Shown one piece after another: positions 34,481-45,619 of a stretch of 64,000 nt of DNA (the stretch's first letter is position 1; each line of letters starts with the position of its first letter). The notes beneath the pieces are model-generated. The model was not told where the DNA came from and did not search any database. It saw only the letters and a list, made by a program, of their open reading frames with translations. This stretch comes from Malachius bipustulatus (taxonomy: Eukaryota > Arthropoda > Insecta > Coleoptera > Melyridae): assembly GCA_910589415.1 (NCBI GenBank), contig OU342636.1, positions 40,873,735 to 40,937,734 on the forward strand, written 5' to 3'. Position numbers and translations under genes: made by a program.

Positions 34481-35034
34481 CATAAACCAACTTGATCCGA
34501 ATAGAGTTGGAATGTACTATATACAGTATACTTTCTAACTTGATAATTTTTATCAAAGAGTCCAGAAAATTAATCTGGAAAACATCAAAAGGTCAGGTCT
34601 TATGATATCCATGGCAATGCTATAAAAAAATTCAAGTGTGATTAAGAATTTAAGCCTCTACTGATTCCAAGAAAAGGAGAATTAAACATCACAACAATCA
34701 CTTTTCAGCTTTCACACCGTTTACTTGCCGGGTGTATCCATGTTGTTAAATTTACCTTCCAGATTTTTACTAATTTCCTAAAAGTAAAATTTAATTGTTT
34801 CAATGTTTTTCCAGGAGTCTCTGGAAGTCCTATAGAAAGTACTACGGACCTCTTCCCTGTTTTTATACCAGCAGACACCTGTTGTAGGAGTAAAAATTAC
34901 AAATGAGGAAAAAGTGAAAAGAATAACGCCGCATTAATGTTCTAATATTTTTTAAATAAAATAATTTAACGGAACACCCTGTATAAACAAACTTTAGTGG
35001 AACACCCCTGTACCTCACATACCTAGTCTTACTC

Positions 35035-35245
35035 ACAAACACTCTATTCCCCGCTATGGCATTGACGGGGGACCAGGGGGTCGAGTGGAGCAGGTTCATG
35101 GACCCCACTGTTTCGGCTGTCTGGGCCTATGAACGCATGGCTGCACCGGGCCTACGGGAAGGGGGGCATAGCTTGCGTGTGCCCCTCCATCCCCCTCTGG
35201 GTGGTCTAGCAATGCGGCCCCCTCTATGCAGCCAATTCGGCAATG
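35035..35245. other. GC-rich island with a short + frame, unidentified
   Basis: A sharp GC-rich block within AT-rich DNA. A 72-residue + strand frame begins MALTGDQGVEWSRFMDP and has no domain I recognise. It could be an untranslated or coding exon, a promoter-type island or a GC-rich repeat. I see no convincing splice sites that would decide this. Confidence 0.25.
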
Positions 35246-35954
35246 CAATGATCAGGAAGATGCATTTCGTGTAGTCTGCAAGAAAAGTATGGATTAAGAT
35301 GTCTTATTATTGTGGCTGGTAAGATTAGTTTTTTTGGTTGATTGGATTTGATAAGATAAAAATTGTATCAAGAAGATATTATGACTCAGCGACGCATGAG
35401 GTAGTTCTAGATAAAACAAAATAGTTACGTTCTAGTAATCACGTGTTTTGTCTATTTTTTATTTATCGAAAGAAAATTTTAAATGCGCTTGAACTATAAG
35501 TAAACATTTAAAACCTGCGACTTTTGTCACATACAGCTAGTAGTTGATGGATGTTTTTTTGAATGTATTTCTTATTCGCTGTCAGGGAGTTGTGTAATCG
35601 AAGTCGATCCTCTAAGCCCAAGCCGAGACATATTAGAAATTGTTTTGCGTTGTCGCTGCCTGTCGTATGTCGTCCCCTCGTAGGCAGCTTCAATTAATTT
35701 TGGATTTAGAAATTTCTGCTTTCAATTATTGATACAGCGATTCTTAGAATATAAATACTAGTCATGCTGTTTTTTGAGGAATTCTTAATGGAGCGGTGCG
35801 CTCTCTTTCAGCTTCTATACAGTTCTAGCTAGGTATACTGGGATTTTCATTCTATACAGTGAGGACATTTATTATAGTCCCCCCTGACCTTAAATTTTGA
35901 CTTTGAAACAAAAACTTAATCAAATGTAATGAATGTTACTACTTTTTGAGCTAA

Positions 35955-36490
35955 AACTAATCTGTCAAATGTCAAAGATGACGTTGCAGTCGCTGTCAAC
36001 TTCAATTTTTTAAATGACATGCAGGGGGGGGTTCGTGTGGGACAGAATTTTAAAGGTGTTTTAATTATTTACACAATAATATTGTTTATTATAAATTTTA
36101 ACAGTCTTTGTGTCAGTGAGGACGTGTACAGTTCCACTCCCCCTTATTTTTGATCCGAATGAGGTTTAAGTCTTTGACTGTTATTAAGCCGTTGACGCTG
36201 CCACCGTCTGGGTTCGAATCCCAGCTTAAATGGTTGTTTGTGTTCGTTAATTTACTATTTATATGCTTCAAACTTGTGTCTGGCTAAATGAGCTCGATCC
36301 CCAAGCCCAAGTTACCAGAGTGGAGCGACTATATCTTAACGACACAGTTAAGACATAGACATAAGACCGAAAAAAATCAAATGTCACAAAATTTACTGAT
36401 TTTGACGTTGCAGTCGCTCTCGACTTAAAAATTTTTAGGGGAATGGAGGGGTAGTGTGAGACGCAATTTTAAAGGTATTCCACATTTAAC
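35955..36490. repeat. Direct duplication flanking a SINE-like segment
   Basis: 'tcaaatgtcaaagatgacgt' with GTTGCAGTCGCT and AATTTTAAAGGTGTT (35955-36060) recurs at 36377-36475 (GTTGCAGTCGCTCTCGACTT, GTGTGAGACGCAATTTTAAA). A third, inverted piece lies at 36555-36610. The SINE-like segment 36175-36375 lies between the direct copies. Confidence 0.7.
36175..36375 (+). mobile_element. tRNA-derived SINE, + strand, poor 5' end
   Basis: A B-box-like GGGTTCGAATCCCAG lies at about 36209-36224. The downstream domain TACCAGAGTGGAGCGACTAT and CACAGTTAAGAC (36313-36353) is shared with the SINEs at 19696 and 42002. An A box is not clear and the element's 5' boundary is uncertain. It ends in a short A-rich tail (GAAAAAAATC). 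Confidence 0.7.
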
Positions 36491-36660
36491 ACACATTTAC
36501 TCGGAAATTACGCTAGTTTTTAGATTTGACTAGTTGACTTAGAATTTAAAAGGGGTGGGTGGGACTATAAATTGAAATACCTTTAAAATGAGGTCTCACA
36601 CGATCCCCTCCAGTCCCACTCCCTTTACGGTAGGTCCGAAAATGCACTGTTTTTGAGATA

Positions 36661-37165
36661 CAGGGTGCTAAAAAAAAAAATGTAACAAGTAGGAAAAATG
36701 TTTTTGTCCGCAACAAAACATGTTGCTATTTTTATGTTTTTCATCACAAAATGCCGTTTCTCTCAAAAACAATAATTCACATTAAAGTTGTCAACCAAGA
36801 GCACTTTTTTATGTAGAAAACATTGATAGTTTAAAATATGGTTTCACAATGCCAATTTTTACAGTATCGTAGACATTAGGGGAAAAAATTAGAAGCAATC
36901 CTAAAATCTTCGCCAATGCCCTATGAAAAGAAATTGAATTAGCGCTCAAAAGGTAACTAATATCAATGATAAGATGTGTACAAAAGTTTAATCTTATATC
37001 TCAAACGGTTCTTGAGATATTGTCAGAAAAACTGTAAAAAAAAGTTTTTTGGCCGTGTTTCGAAAACGGTGGGTTTCTGTACCCATGTCAATAGGAACTT
37101 TTTATTTCAGAACGCGCCAAGGACTCGCACCTTTCATTTTCCGACACAAGTTTTGAAACATCCTG
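36661..37165. mobile_element. 505-bp CAGGGTG/CATCCTG element (family F)
   Basis: CAGGGTGCTAAAA at the left, GAAACATCCTG at the right, TA on both sides (36659-36660, 37166-37167). The ends are not long inverted copies of each other, unlike its neighbours. The element at 9963-10620 shares both its left interior and (inverted) its right end. Confidence 0.65.
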
Positions 37166-37327
37166 TATATTATTCAATTTTCTGAAGCTAGTGTATGTCA
37201 AATGGGTCTTCAGAAAAATTCGTCAACTTTGAAGCATCACGTAGGTATAGATTGCTATTTGTCAATTTTTGACTCCGTTTCCATTAAAAGATTTACAAAT
37301 TAGTCTTCTTAGATGTTAAATTTCCCA

Positions 37328-38048
37328 TCACAAAGCAGTGTTGCCACGTTTTGCAACGTGAAGTTTTCGAGGCTGCTTTTATTTATTTTTTCCAAATGGC
37401 AACGTCCTATAGAAAGTACTTTAAAATACGAATTTATTGACATGTTGCAACATGTTTTCATTCAATTTGTGTTTTTTTTTTTGTAAAAATCGTCAAAACT
37501 ATGATTACCTATTCGTTATAAACTGTCAAAATAATTACAATATTTACAATATTTACAATAATTATTATGAGTTTTATTGTCATGGAAACCTATATATATA
37601 TATATGTACCATCCAGTTTTTATAAGAAGGATAGAGACTAGGCGTGAACTGCGCATCTTGCGAGCTTTGTTCACCATCACTGAGCTTTTACATGTTCGAT
37701 GAACGGAGGAATCAAATACTCTTATCAGCCTTATCTGATTGGTTGTTTTTTTTTTTTAAGTGGACACCAACTAACACTGCTGATATTGGACGTTAAACAT
37801 TTCTGCGCAGTAAAGACTTATTCGCCTTCCTATAATAATGGGACTGTAGTTGTTTGTAAGAAATACATCAGACTACATATTATAGGATTTATAGGTACCT
37901 GTACCTACCTAATAAATAAAAAAAGCACGAATTGAATAAATTGTAAAGTACGAGTACTTTCGGATGAGCCGATGGAATATGTGACCTGTTGTATGAAAAA
38001 ATGAAGAGAATCAGTATTTAGCAAAACGTGGCAATACTGTTTTGTGAT
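37328..38048. mobile_element. Inverted repeat around 660 bp of unique DNA
   Basis: 'atcacaaagcagtgttgcca' (from 37328) and its complement 'tggcaatactgttttgtgat' (to about 38048) share CCACGTTTTGC. Arms about 33 bp. The boundary and target duplication are unclear. The interior contains a (TA)n tract near 37590. Confidence 0.5.
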
Positions 38049-38049
38049 T

Positions 38050-39010
38050 GAAAATTGTACATGGCTCGAAAAATTAAGGAGGAAAACGGCTTTTAAAAAT
38101 GTCAAATGGTAGTCATGAAGGCAATCGTATTAAAAAATGTCACCAAGCGTCATAACAGTGTATAAATGGTCGGTAATTTTGAAATTAGTATATAAAAAAA
38201 TTCTCATTATCCGAAACAACATTAAAAAAAATTCCTACCAAGTATCTTCAGGTTATGATCTTTATTTCGATTTCACAAATTTCTTTTAATTTCAGAACGA
38301 TTTCTATACGTAAATTCTTAAACATATCGGAGATTAAGTATACCATGTATTAAAAATGGGTAATTGATATTACCATTATGTTGTCCCCCTACCTGCATGG
38401 TGTCCCCACGCAGGTAATACTGACACTAACTGGATGTGGAAGCAAGCTCCCTAGATTGTAGTTTCGGGCACTGCCAGCATGACAACTGTTATGGTCGATG
38501 GAGGAATTCTCCGACCCCACCTAGCAGGTTAGTATAAATGCACTGTATGTGCTTTATACTCATAACGACCTACCTTTATTATTTTATTATTATTAATAAC
38601 ACTAACAATTCCAAGACACTGTCAAAACATGGACTGACAAATAACATGATCACCCTCAAATTTTCGTTCAAATCGCAGCCGTTTTCATTATATTGTTGGA
38701 TCTTTTGACGGATCCTGTATCCCTATGAATTCGACTGACTAATTAAGCAATAATCCCGTTATATAGAAAAATAGTAGTGACAATTCTACTCATACGTTAA
38801 TACACCCATTTGATTTCTCAAATATCGCTGTTTGCTATCGGATATTTTGTATCGAGGAAGGGAGAGAGAATGCAAGTGGATAAATTTATCGATAAAACTG
38901 CTTGTTCATATGTTGCTGTGACAATGGCTCGATTCCTTGGCACTCAGTTACTAAAAGTCACAATTAATTTTATTATTTGGAAATATTTTATACCTATGTA
39001 TGAAAAAAAG
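38050..39010. other. No gene recognised
   Basis: A 77-aa + frame at 38810-39043 shows no known domain and runs into the tRNA-like relic. Confidence 0.45.
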
Positions 39011-39021
39011 TTAAAAAAAGC

Positions 39022-39102
39022 AAGGAGCTCTACCGGGGTTTGAACTCGGGTGCCTTTGAACGACAGTCAAGGAGCTTATCCACTTGGACACAGAGGCCTG
39101 TT
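39022..39102 (-). tRNA. tRNA-like relic / SINE head
   Basis: On the minus strand GGCCTCTGTGTCCAAGTGG resembles a tRNA 5' end and A box. GAGTTCAAACCCC resembles the T-loop and B box. The distance between them suits a Leu/Ser- or Ala-like tRNA. The acceptor stem keeps most but not all pairs, and a run of seven T follows, as a Pol III terminator would. Imperfect stems make a tRNA pseudogene or SINE head more likely than a working tRNA. It lacks the 3' domain of the other SINEs. Confidence 0.45.
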
Positions 39103-39109
39103 ATAAACG

Positions 39110-40817
39110 AATGCCAGAAGTGCTTCCAAAAAATTATGAAACTAGCAAAGTAGCATAGATTAGGGCAGACGGTCTTCGGCTTGGCAGAACCAGCTCTGTA
39201 TAATAAGTATATCCGGATTTCTGAAGGATAAGAATCTTTCCAAAATTACCACAAGGTTTGAATTTTTCACGGAAATATAAAATTTCAGTTCATGTTTTCA
39301 TGAAAGTTCTCCATTTGCGAGTAATAAGCAAATGAAAACTTAATCTTCTCAGAGAAAATAATTGTTTTGTTTTTTCTAGGAAGAGAAGGAAGAATTTATT
39401 TTTTTACAATAGTAGTTAAAAGAAAATGAGGCAAAAATGTTTATGCAAGTTGTAATATGTATAATAATAATATGTCAAGACAATGAAGCATATCATTGTA
39501 AAATCGCGAATGAAGGTTGCTTGCAAAGGGCGCAGCTTGCGGGATATATTTATTACACAAGGGATACATCATTCCTTAATCTCGGACACGGTGTATTACA
39601 ACGTGAACTGGAGGTATACCTCAAGTCTAACTCGTCCTAGTAGCAAAAAGCTACAAAAAAGTATCGATCACATACCAGTAGGATGTACTTTCGGAAACTA
39701 AACATTGAAATTTACAATTTTTTTTGATATACAGGGTGATACCGACAACCTTATATGCTATTCATAAATCTAAAAATGATTGGATTATAAGTCAAACTTG
39801 TACATGTATGATCGATTTAAACTTTGACGAACTGAACGAAAATATTTAAAACCCCATTATAGCACTTCCGGTATATATGAAGTAGCCATCTAATTTCTTA
39901 TTTTAAATGGGACACCTGTATATTATTTCATTTTCATATTTTCTAATAGAAATGGTTTTCACAGTTTAAGTTTTTATGAATTATAAACAAATTAAAATGG
40001 CAATTTTTTATTTTCAGAGCAGCTTACATTGAAAACGGCTCAAGTATCGGAAAACATTAATTTCACTATTTTAATTCCATTTTTAATCCAAAAGTAATTT
40101 CACACAAATTACTCATTTAAAAGCAAAAGTAAAAAGTAAAGTATTCATAGATGCTTGATTTCCATTAGTTGATAAGCAATGATGGTAAGCTATATCCTCC
40201 TATGTTCAATACTTTATATCCAGGGTGTACCGGTGTAATGCATGGCCAACTGCAAGTCTTGCCTCCTTCGCTGAATATTTGGCAGCGCAGTTTGGTAGAC
40301 ATTGGGTAGGTGTAAATGACCTCAAATGCACTCGAGTTTTATGCAGCTATCGGAACCCGAATATGCTGGCATATGTACATCATTGTTTGCAATAGGTTTT
40401 CATATGTTTGCACCTATTCGAGACACAGATAACAGCATGTTTTACTAACGCTTTTTATGATTAACCAGTCAAAAATTTCCCGCTTTACTTTTTTTTTTGC
40501 AATGGAATATCATACTCCCTTTATTGACTTTAAAATTCGTGAGCTTAAGAATTATTATTTTGGCGGGTATATAGGTACCTACTACCTACCTGTTTCTAGA
40601 TTCTCTTACAAGGGGAGGGAGGGGGTCGATCAGCTCTTCGAAGAGTCAGGACACTGCGTCTAACCAAGTTCCTACTTATATTACGGTTTTTTTTAATACC
40701 TAGTTAGTCAAATTAGGATTTTTTGAGGGGTCACTTGGGAAAAAATTGAAAAGTTGGAAAGGTCACTTGGGAAGCTAAATATTGTTTTGGGGCTTACGCG
40801 ATCTCTCGCCCACCGCG
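39110..40817. other. No gene; contains repeat D copy at 39905-40050
   Basis: AT-rich. Isolated ACAGGGTGATACC (39733) and CCAGGGTGTACC (40221) motifs occur but do not pair as ends of one element. GGGACACCTGTATATT at 39909 starts a copy of dispersed repeat D. Confidence 0.5.
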
Positions 40818-41376
40818 CGAGTCAGGAAGTCCAAGAAACTCAGAATTTTTTGACTTATTTCAGGTTTTTGCCTATGGTTTCGAAGAAGTGCGTTCCAGCG
40901 AATATTTTACTCTTACAGAAATTGAAGAGCTTTCAATTCTGCGTCGAATGAGTTCGGTCTAGTGGTATGACTAAAATCGTCGGTCGAAGAAAAGTGATTT
41001 TTACCACCTTTTGACATTTCAAACATCTCTGAAAAACGCCTTATGATTACCTATTCTTTATTGTAGTTATTTTCATGCTTTGTAATTTAACTTCATATAC
41101 CTACACGCTTAATGGCAATTGACACTTTCATCCCATTCTACTCCAGTGCTTATCGATATGGCTTCTGCAATGGGGAAGGGATTGTGCAATCACTTCATGA
41201 ACTTCAATACATCTGAATTGTCTCTACGAATGCTTGTCACCAGACGGAGTTCAACGAATGGGGCACTCTTTAATTTTCTAAGGATGCAAAATTAGATGGA
41301 ACACAATATTCGATGCCATAGGCAAAAAACTGAAATAAGTCCGAAATTTTTTGGGTTTTTTGGACTTCCTGACTCG
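40818..41376. repeat. Inverted repeat, 79-bp arms
   Basis: CGAGTCAGGAAGTCCAA (40818-) and its complement (to 41376), with GACTTATTTCAG and TTTTTGCCTATGG inside both arms. About 400 bp separates them. No TA or other target duplication evident. Confidence 0.75.
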
Positions 41377-41444
41377 AGCGGCAGTCGAGGGACCGTGCAA
41401 ACTTTCTGCGACTTGTACTTGACCTTACACTTCTGGCCTATTTG

Positions 41445-41560
41445 CAGGTTTTGGTGAAATTTGGCAGTGTTGTTCTTCTTGATAAGGCCCAAAATTAGCA
41501 TCAAGATGATAATTATGAGTTCCGGTGGCACCCCGGAAGGCAGTTTCACGAAAGATATTG
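41445..41560 (-). repeat. Dispersed repeat E, copy 1
   Basis: On the minus strand: GCCACCGGAACTCATAATTA..., then GCCTTATCAAGAAGAACAAC, then ACTGCCAAATTTCACC. Closely similar order at 42330-42592 (+) and 51425-51710 (+). Non-coding. Confidence 0.7.
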
Positions 41561-41990
41561 ATAAAAAATGTACCTAATACGTCACTGATTTTATATTTAA
41601 ACAATGAAGGGGTAAGATGCAAAAGGGTTCAAGTGACAAAAAATGGAAAAATGAGATAAGTACGTTTTTGAGTACTGAACAGTAGCAATTTGTTGATAAA
41701 ATTATTACCAAAATGTTGGATAGAGCCCATATATATTTTTAAAACAGCTTTTCCAATTTTGCGCCCTAGATTTTACAACACAAAAGAAAGTTTAGGACTC
41801 ATTTACTCCATTTCTATAGTATCACTTGAACCCGTTTGCTTCTTACCCCTACTACAATCTACAATTATTGTAGATTTTTTTTGTCTCCTGATATTTTTTC
41901 GTATCTTACTTTGTTTTCGAGTAAAAAATTAAAGCCAGACTTCAATGCATGTCGAGAAATTTATAAAATAGGATCAGTAAAATTAAGATC

Positions 41991-41999
41991 AATTTTTCG

Positions 42000-42059
<60 letters not shown>

Positions 42060-42315
42060 GCATCGGTCTTAACTGTGTAGGTAAGACATAGTCGCTCCAC
42101 TCTGGTAATTTGGCTTTGAGATGAACTCTTTAGCCACACACACTTTAAATTATAATATTTGCCATTTAAACGTTCGATCGCTTGTTTTACTTTTCACAGA
42201 CATTCGAAAATGAATCTGAAAAGTAAAGCGGGCCGAGGTGAGTTTCGAACCCGCGATCTATGGCTTCGTGAGCCAGCGGAGAACCACTAGGCCACGGAAG
42301 TCACAATTTTTCGAA
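41991..42315 (-). mobile_element. Complete tRNA-derived SINE with long poly(A), 11-bp target duplication
   Basis: The element proper is 42002-42304 on the minus strand. Head: GTGGCCTAGTGGTT (A box) and GGGTTCGAAACTC (B box) at normal tRNA spacing. Middle: TTTACTTTTCAG and unique sequence. 3' domain: TACCAGAGTGGAGCGACTAT and CACAGTTAAGACC. Tail: about 49 A (T on the + strand at 42002-42050). Perfect direct repeats AATTTTTCGAA flank it (41991-42001 and 42305-42315). The long uninterrupted tail and perfect duplication mark a young copy. It inserted just upstream of a repeat E copy. Confidence 0.93.
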
Positions 42316-42329
42316 ATAAATTTTTTCGA

Positions 42330-42592
42330 CTGCCCATCACTGGAACTCATAATAATTATCATCTAGTTAGTGTTAAATTTGCCTCTTATCGTAACAAACA
42401 GCACTGCTAAATTCACCAAAATCGGTGAAAGGATCTTTGAGATATTAATAAGAAACAGATTTTCTTTAGACTTTCACATCCTGTATCTCGAAAACCAAGC
42501 TTTTTCGGTCATATGTTAATTGAATTTTTGTTTTTGTTTGATGTCCCATCACGCCTGAAAATTATGAATAGTTATCTGGGACAGCCTGTATA
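42330..42592 (+). repeat. Dispersed repeat E, copy 2
   Basis: GGAACTCATAATAATTATCATC, AGCACTGCTAAATTCACC, TTTGAGATATTAATAA and CCTGTATCTCGAAAACC, ending GACAGCCTGTATAAG. Its end looks like a decayed CACCCTG-TA terminus. Confidence 0.65.
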
Positions 42593-43261
42593 AGTTTTCA
42601 CTATCAGAACTAGAAAACAATGGAAGAAAAAAAACCTTGCCCTAATTTACACAAAAGTGGACGTTGGCGAGCTTTAGAATGTATTTCGTGTAAATATGAG
42701 TAGAATTTTTCTGGAAATTAACCGAAATAATCTGAAACATGGAAAAATAAAAAATTTCCCCAGTATTCAGAGTCCTAGTTGCAGAGTCCCTCGATGTTGT
42801 CGCTGATTGAACTTCGGCATTTCTAATAAGGTATGTTTGCAATTATAGCTTTCAATCAACCAAACATGCCTCAAGCTTGATTTATCTGGGAATTTCAGGG
42901 TTTACTTAGTAGGACCAGGAAGCCACAATAGACCTGCGGTCGCAGTGGAGGTGTCACAATGGCCCACTCACGATGAATCTAGTAGGGGAGGTTAGGAAAC
43001 CCAAAATTATAAAAATCTAACATGCAAAAGCAAAATCTTTTTACATTTTCTAGAAATCTATGTCGTAGTCGTCCACAGAGTAATAGGGCATATGAAAAGA
43101 CAACTCCATGGCATAGAAGATAAAGGACCATTATCAATAATCCAATGGTGTTTCGCTATTGAAATAAATTGAATAATTATTGTCGTGTTGTATAATAGTT
43201 TTAAATGAATTGATTTTGTGGATCGCTACTGACATTTAGAAAAAATTCCAAAAGAATTGTA

Positions 43262-43350
43262 ATAGTATATTGTGAAACAAGTGCGGAAAAGAGAAAATTT
43301 CTCACGAGTGTGAAATTTCTTTTCCGCACGTGCTTCACACAGTACTTTTC
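43262..43350. repeat. Short palindrome with GTGCGGAAAAGA arms
   Basis: 'gaaacaagtgcggaaaagag' pairs with 'cttttccgcacgtgcttcac' around TTTCTCACGAGTGTGAAA. Just outside, TTTCCTACGACCAC (about 43347) recurs inverted as GTGGTCGTAGGAAAA at 44260-44274, so the palindrome may be one end of an element of about 1 kb. Confidence 0.6.
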
Positions 43351-43372
43351 CTACGACCACAATTTAACAGAT

Positions 43373-45065
43373 TAATTATTTAACAAATTTAACACATAAA
43401 TTATTTTTACTGACAATGCTCTGCTTTTATGACCTTTTCTCCAATTTATGAAATGTTTATAAGCAGATTAGTATTTTTCTCTCGAAACTACAGATAGCAA
43501 ATTCAAAGAACACAAACCTGCTTGTTTTCTGACTTCAAGTGTTGTATTTTCTGCTTCAGATTCAGAGGAATTACAATCCATTATAATGATAGGTACCTAA
43601 CTAAAGTTTATTTTTTCAGACTACCTACCTACCTAGGTAGGTATTATTTTCAATTCTACCAATGACTTTTTATTATTACTATTATATACTGTAAAATCAT
43701 TGAATTCTACCGACAATATTATTATTATTTATTATTAGACTCCGTATAAACTAAAAATAAGTGACGTGAGCGTGGAGACGTGGTAGATAATAACAATGAT
43801 TTAAGAGAGGTTAGTATATCATTGATATGCAACTTCTACACAACGCAGGCGCTGTGCGTCGTCGATGGAAGTTAGTAGAGGTGTGCGAGTTATTTTCACG
43901 ATCACGTTCGTGAATTTGATTTGAACGCTACGAATGCTGTTATTAGCGATCAACTCGTAAATTTTAATAATTACTGCCACAAGAGAATAATGAGTATATT
44001 TTATAGTCTTGTCGGATTCTATGTTATCCCATTTGTGTTTATTTTATTACCTTGAAGCTTTAAATGAATAGTTATTCCATTAACAATAAATAACAGTTAA
44101 GTTTTCAGTTACCGCCCATCACTATTGTTTACATTAAAACTGTACGGAAACGATTTTTGGCTATGCGTTATGTCACTTTGTCGCACAGTTTTGGATAGGT
44201 ACGTGCGAAATCTGCTAGTTTGCGCACAAAAACGATGCGCAAAGTAGTGTTTTGTATAGTGGTCGTAGGAAAAAGACGTTACGGTATTGAATCGAGACAC
44301 TTTTGATGTGATAAATTAAAATTGTAATATTCCGCTATTCAAAAGGACAATAATTGAAGACATTTAAAGCCATATTTTGGAAAGCTTTAAGTAGCTATTC
44401 TATAATATTACATTTGATCTATCCAGCAACTCCTTAACTCCTTGAGTTTAGAGACCCTTGCTGTTAACTGCAAGAAAATCGCGGAGGTCCAGATTAGAGT
44501 TGTGGATGGTAAGCCTGCAGATCCAGCCGCTAATTTTTCCTGTTGACAAGGAACTGGCTGTGGAATTCGTCACTTTTCCTCCAGCTTGGTCATTATCGGT
44601 CTTCGCTTTGTCCCCATAAGTTTCTTCTTTAATGGTTATATTTTTTCACATCTACCAGGATCTACCTACAAAAATCCCGGTCATCGTTTTAATATATCTC
44701 GTTTTAACTTTATCGTCATCAGGGTTACTCCAGATCTACTTCATAAGTGTGGGTCTCTGAAAGAAGGTATGCAAACACAACTACCCTTTATCACTTATAA
44801 GTGAAAAGCGAACAAAGGTAAAATAGGGGATTATAATAATCTCCACTTCCGATTTTAGTGTCGAATCTCTGGTGGAAATTTTAAAATTTCGTTTCGCATT
44901 CCTCGCCATAGACACATTGCTCCTAAACCGGCATGCGGAAAAATGCCCTATTCAAGGACGTCACAGCTGACTAGAATGACGTCAGATCCAAATGAGTCAT
45001 CAACTGCTTCAGAAAGCTATGACGTCATCGACCGTCATATCGAAAAGATGCAGAGGGTGCTACAG
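43373..45065. other. No gene; CRE-like sites at 44970-45030
   Basis: Mostly unique AT-rich sequence. Around 44957-45028 there are three near-copies of (A/T)GACGTCA and a TGAGTCAT, which resemble CREB/ATF and AP-1 sites, next to the reverse-transcriptase relic. Function unknown. Confidence 0.35.
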
Positions 45066-45109
45066 GGTAAATCGGGTTTATAAGACAGTTTTTCGCTAAC
45101 CCTCAGTCA

Positions 45110-45602
45110 AAGGATGGCTAGCGAAAGACTGTTCGGTATGGTGTTCCCGGAATTAGTGACAGCTGGTTCGTATAAATCGTCAATTTTAGAGAATACGAAC
45201 GTCAGTGTTTCGAGATCATTGAATTGAAGTAAGTTTTCCGGTCCCCAGTCTACAAGCACAGTAAGTTCAGAAATGATACTCCAGAAAGTTGAATCAGATA
45301 AATCTTTAAGTAAGCGGTTGATCGTTTACGCCGAAAACCGTACGAGTGAACACTCAGAGATCCATCTTGCTTCAGGTGGGAAAGAATTTCTGAATTAATG
45401 ATTTTCTCCATCACCGTAGAGTTTTCTTCCCCTCCTTTTTTTTGGGGGGGGGGGGGGGGGGTTGTACACGGAACGATTTCCACAATTGAGGGAAGACACC
45501 AGACCGGTTGGCCATATCAAACAGCCGCATAGATGTCGGCGCATCTATGTTGGGGCGCATTTTTTTCAAAACAGTTGCTCGTATATTACTTGTTGCTGTC
45601 AT
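45110..45602 (-). pseudogene. LINE reverse-transcriptase relic with C18 tract
   Basis: Minus strand, 5' to 3'. VLKKMRPNIDAP and LFDMANRSGVFPQLWKSFRV match the thumb-side N-terminal block of Jockey/CR1-type reverse transcriptases. A run of 18 C (G on the + strand, 45444-45461) follows, where the family has VPVPKKG. VMEKIINSEILSHL and YGFRRKRSTA come next in another frame. After a deletion of the palm with its catalytic box, WSIISELTVLVDWGPENLLQFN and NSLSLAIL are the C-terminal blocks. The family normally has NYRPI between PKKG and VMEKI; this is also missing. Confidence 0.85.
45444..45461. repeat. G18 homopolymer
   Basis: Eighteen consecutive G on the + strand directly after T8, inside the reverse-transcriptase relic. 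Confidence 0.9.
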
Positions 45603-45619
45603 TTCCTTTCACATAAAAT

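Noticed and set aside
34148..34986. An 840-bp CAGGATG...CACCCTG element
   Set aside because: The two ends do not share sequence beyond the first few bases; probably two separate fragments.
39022..39102. Functional tRNA gene
   Set aside because: Acceptor and T stems have mismatches and no clear anticodon loop could be assigned; kept only as a tRNA-like relic.
39733..40233. A foldback element between the CAGGGTG motifs at 39733 and 40221
   Set aside because: Both motifs are in the same orientation and do not pair.
42001..42051. Poly-Lys / poly-Phe frames
   Set aside because: Both come from the SINE poly(A) tail.
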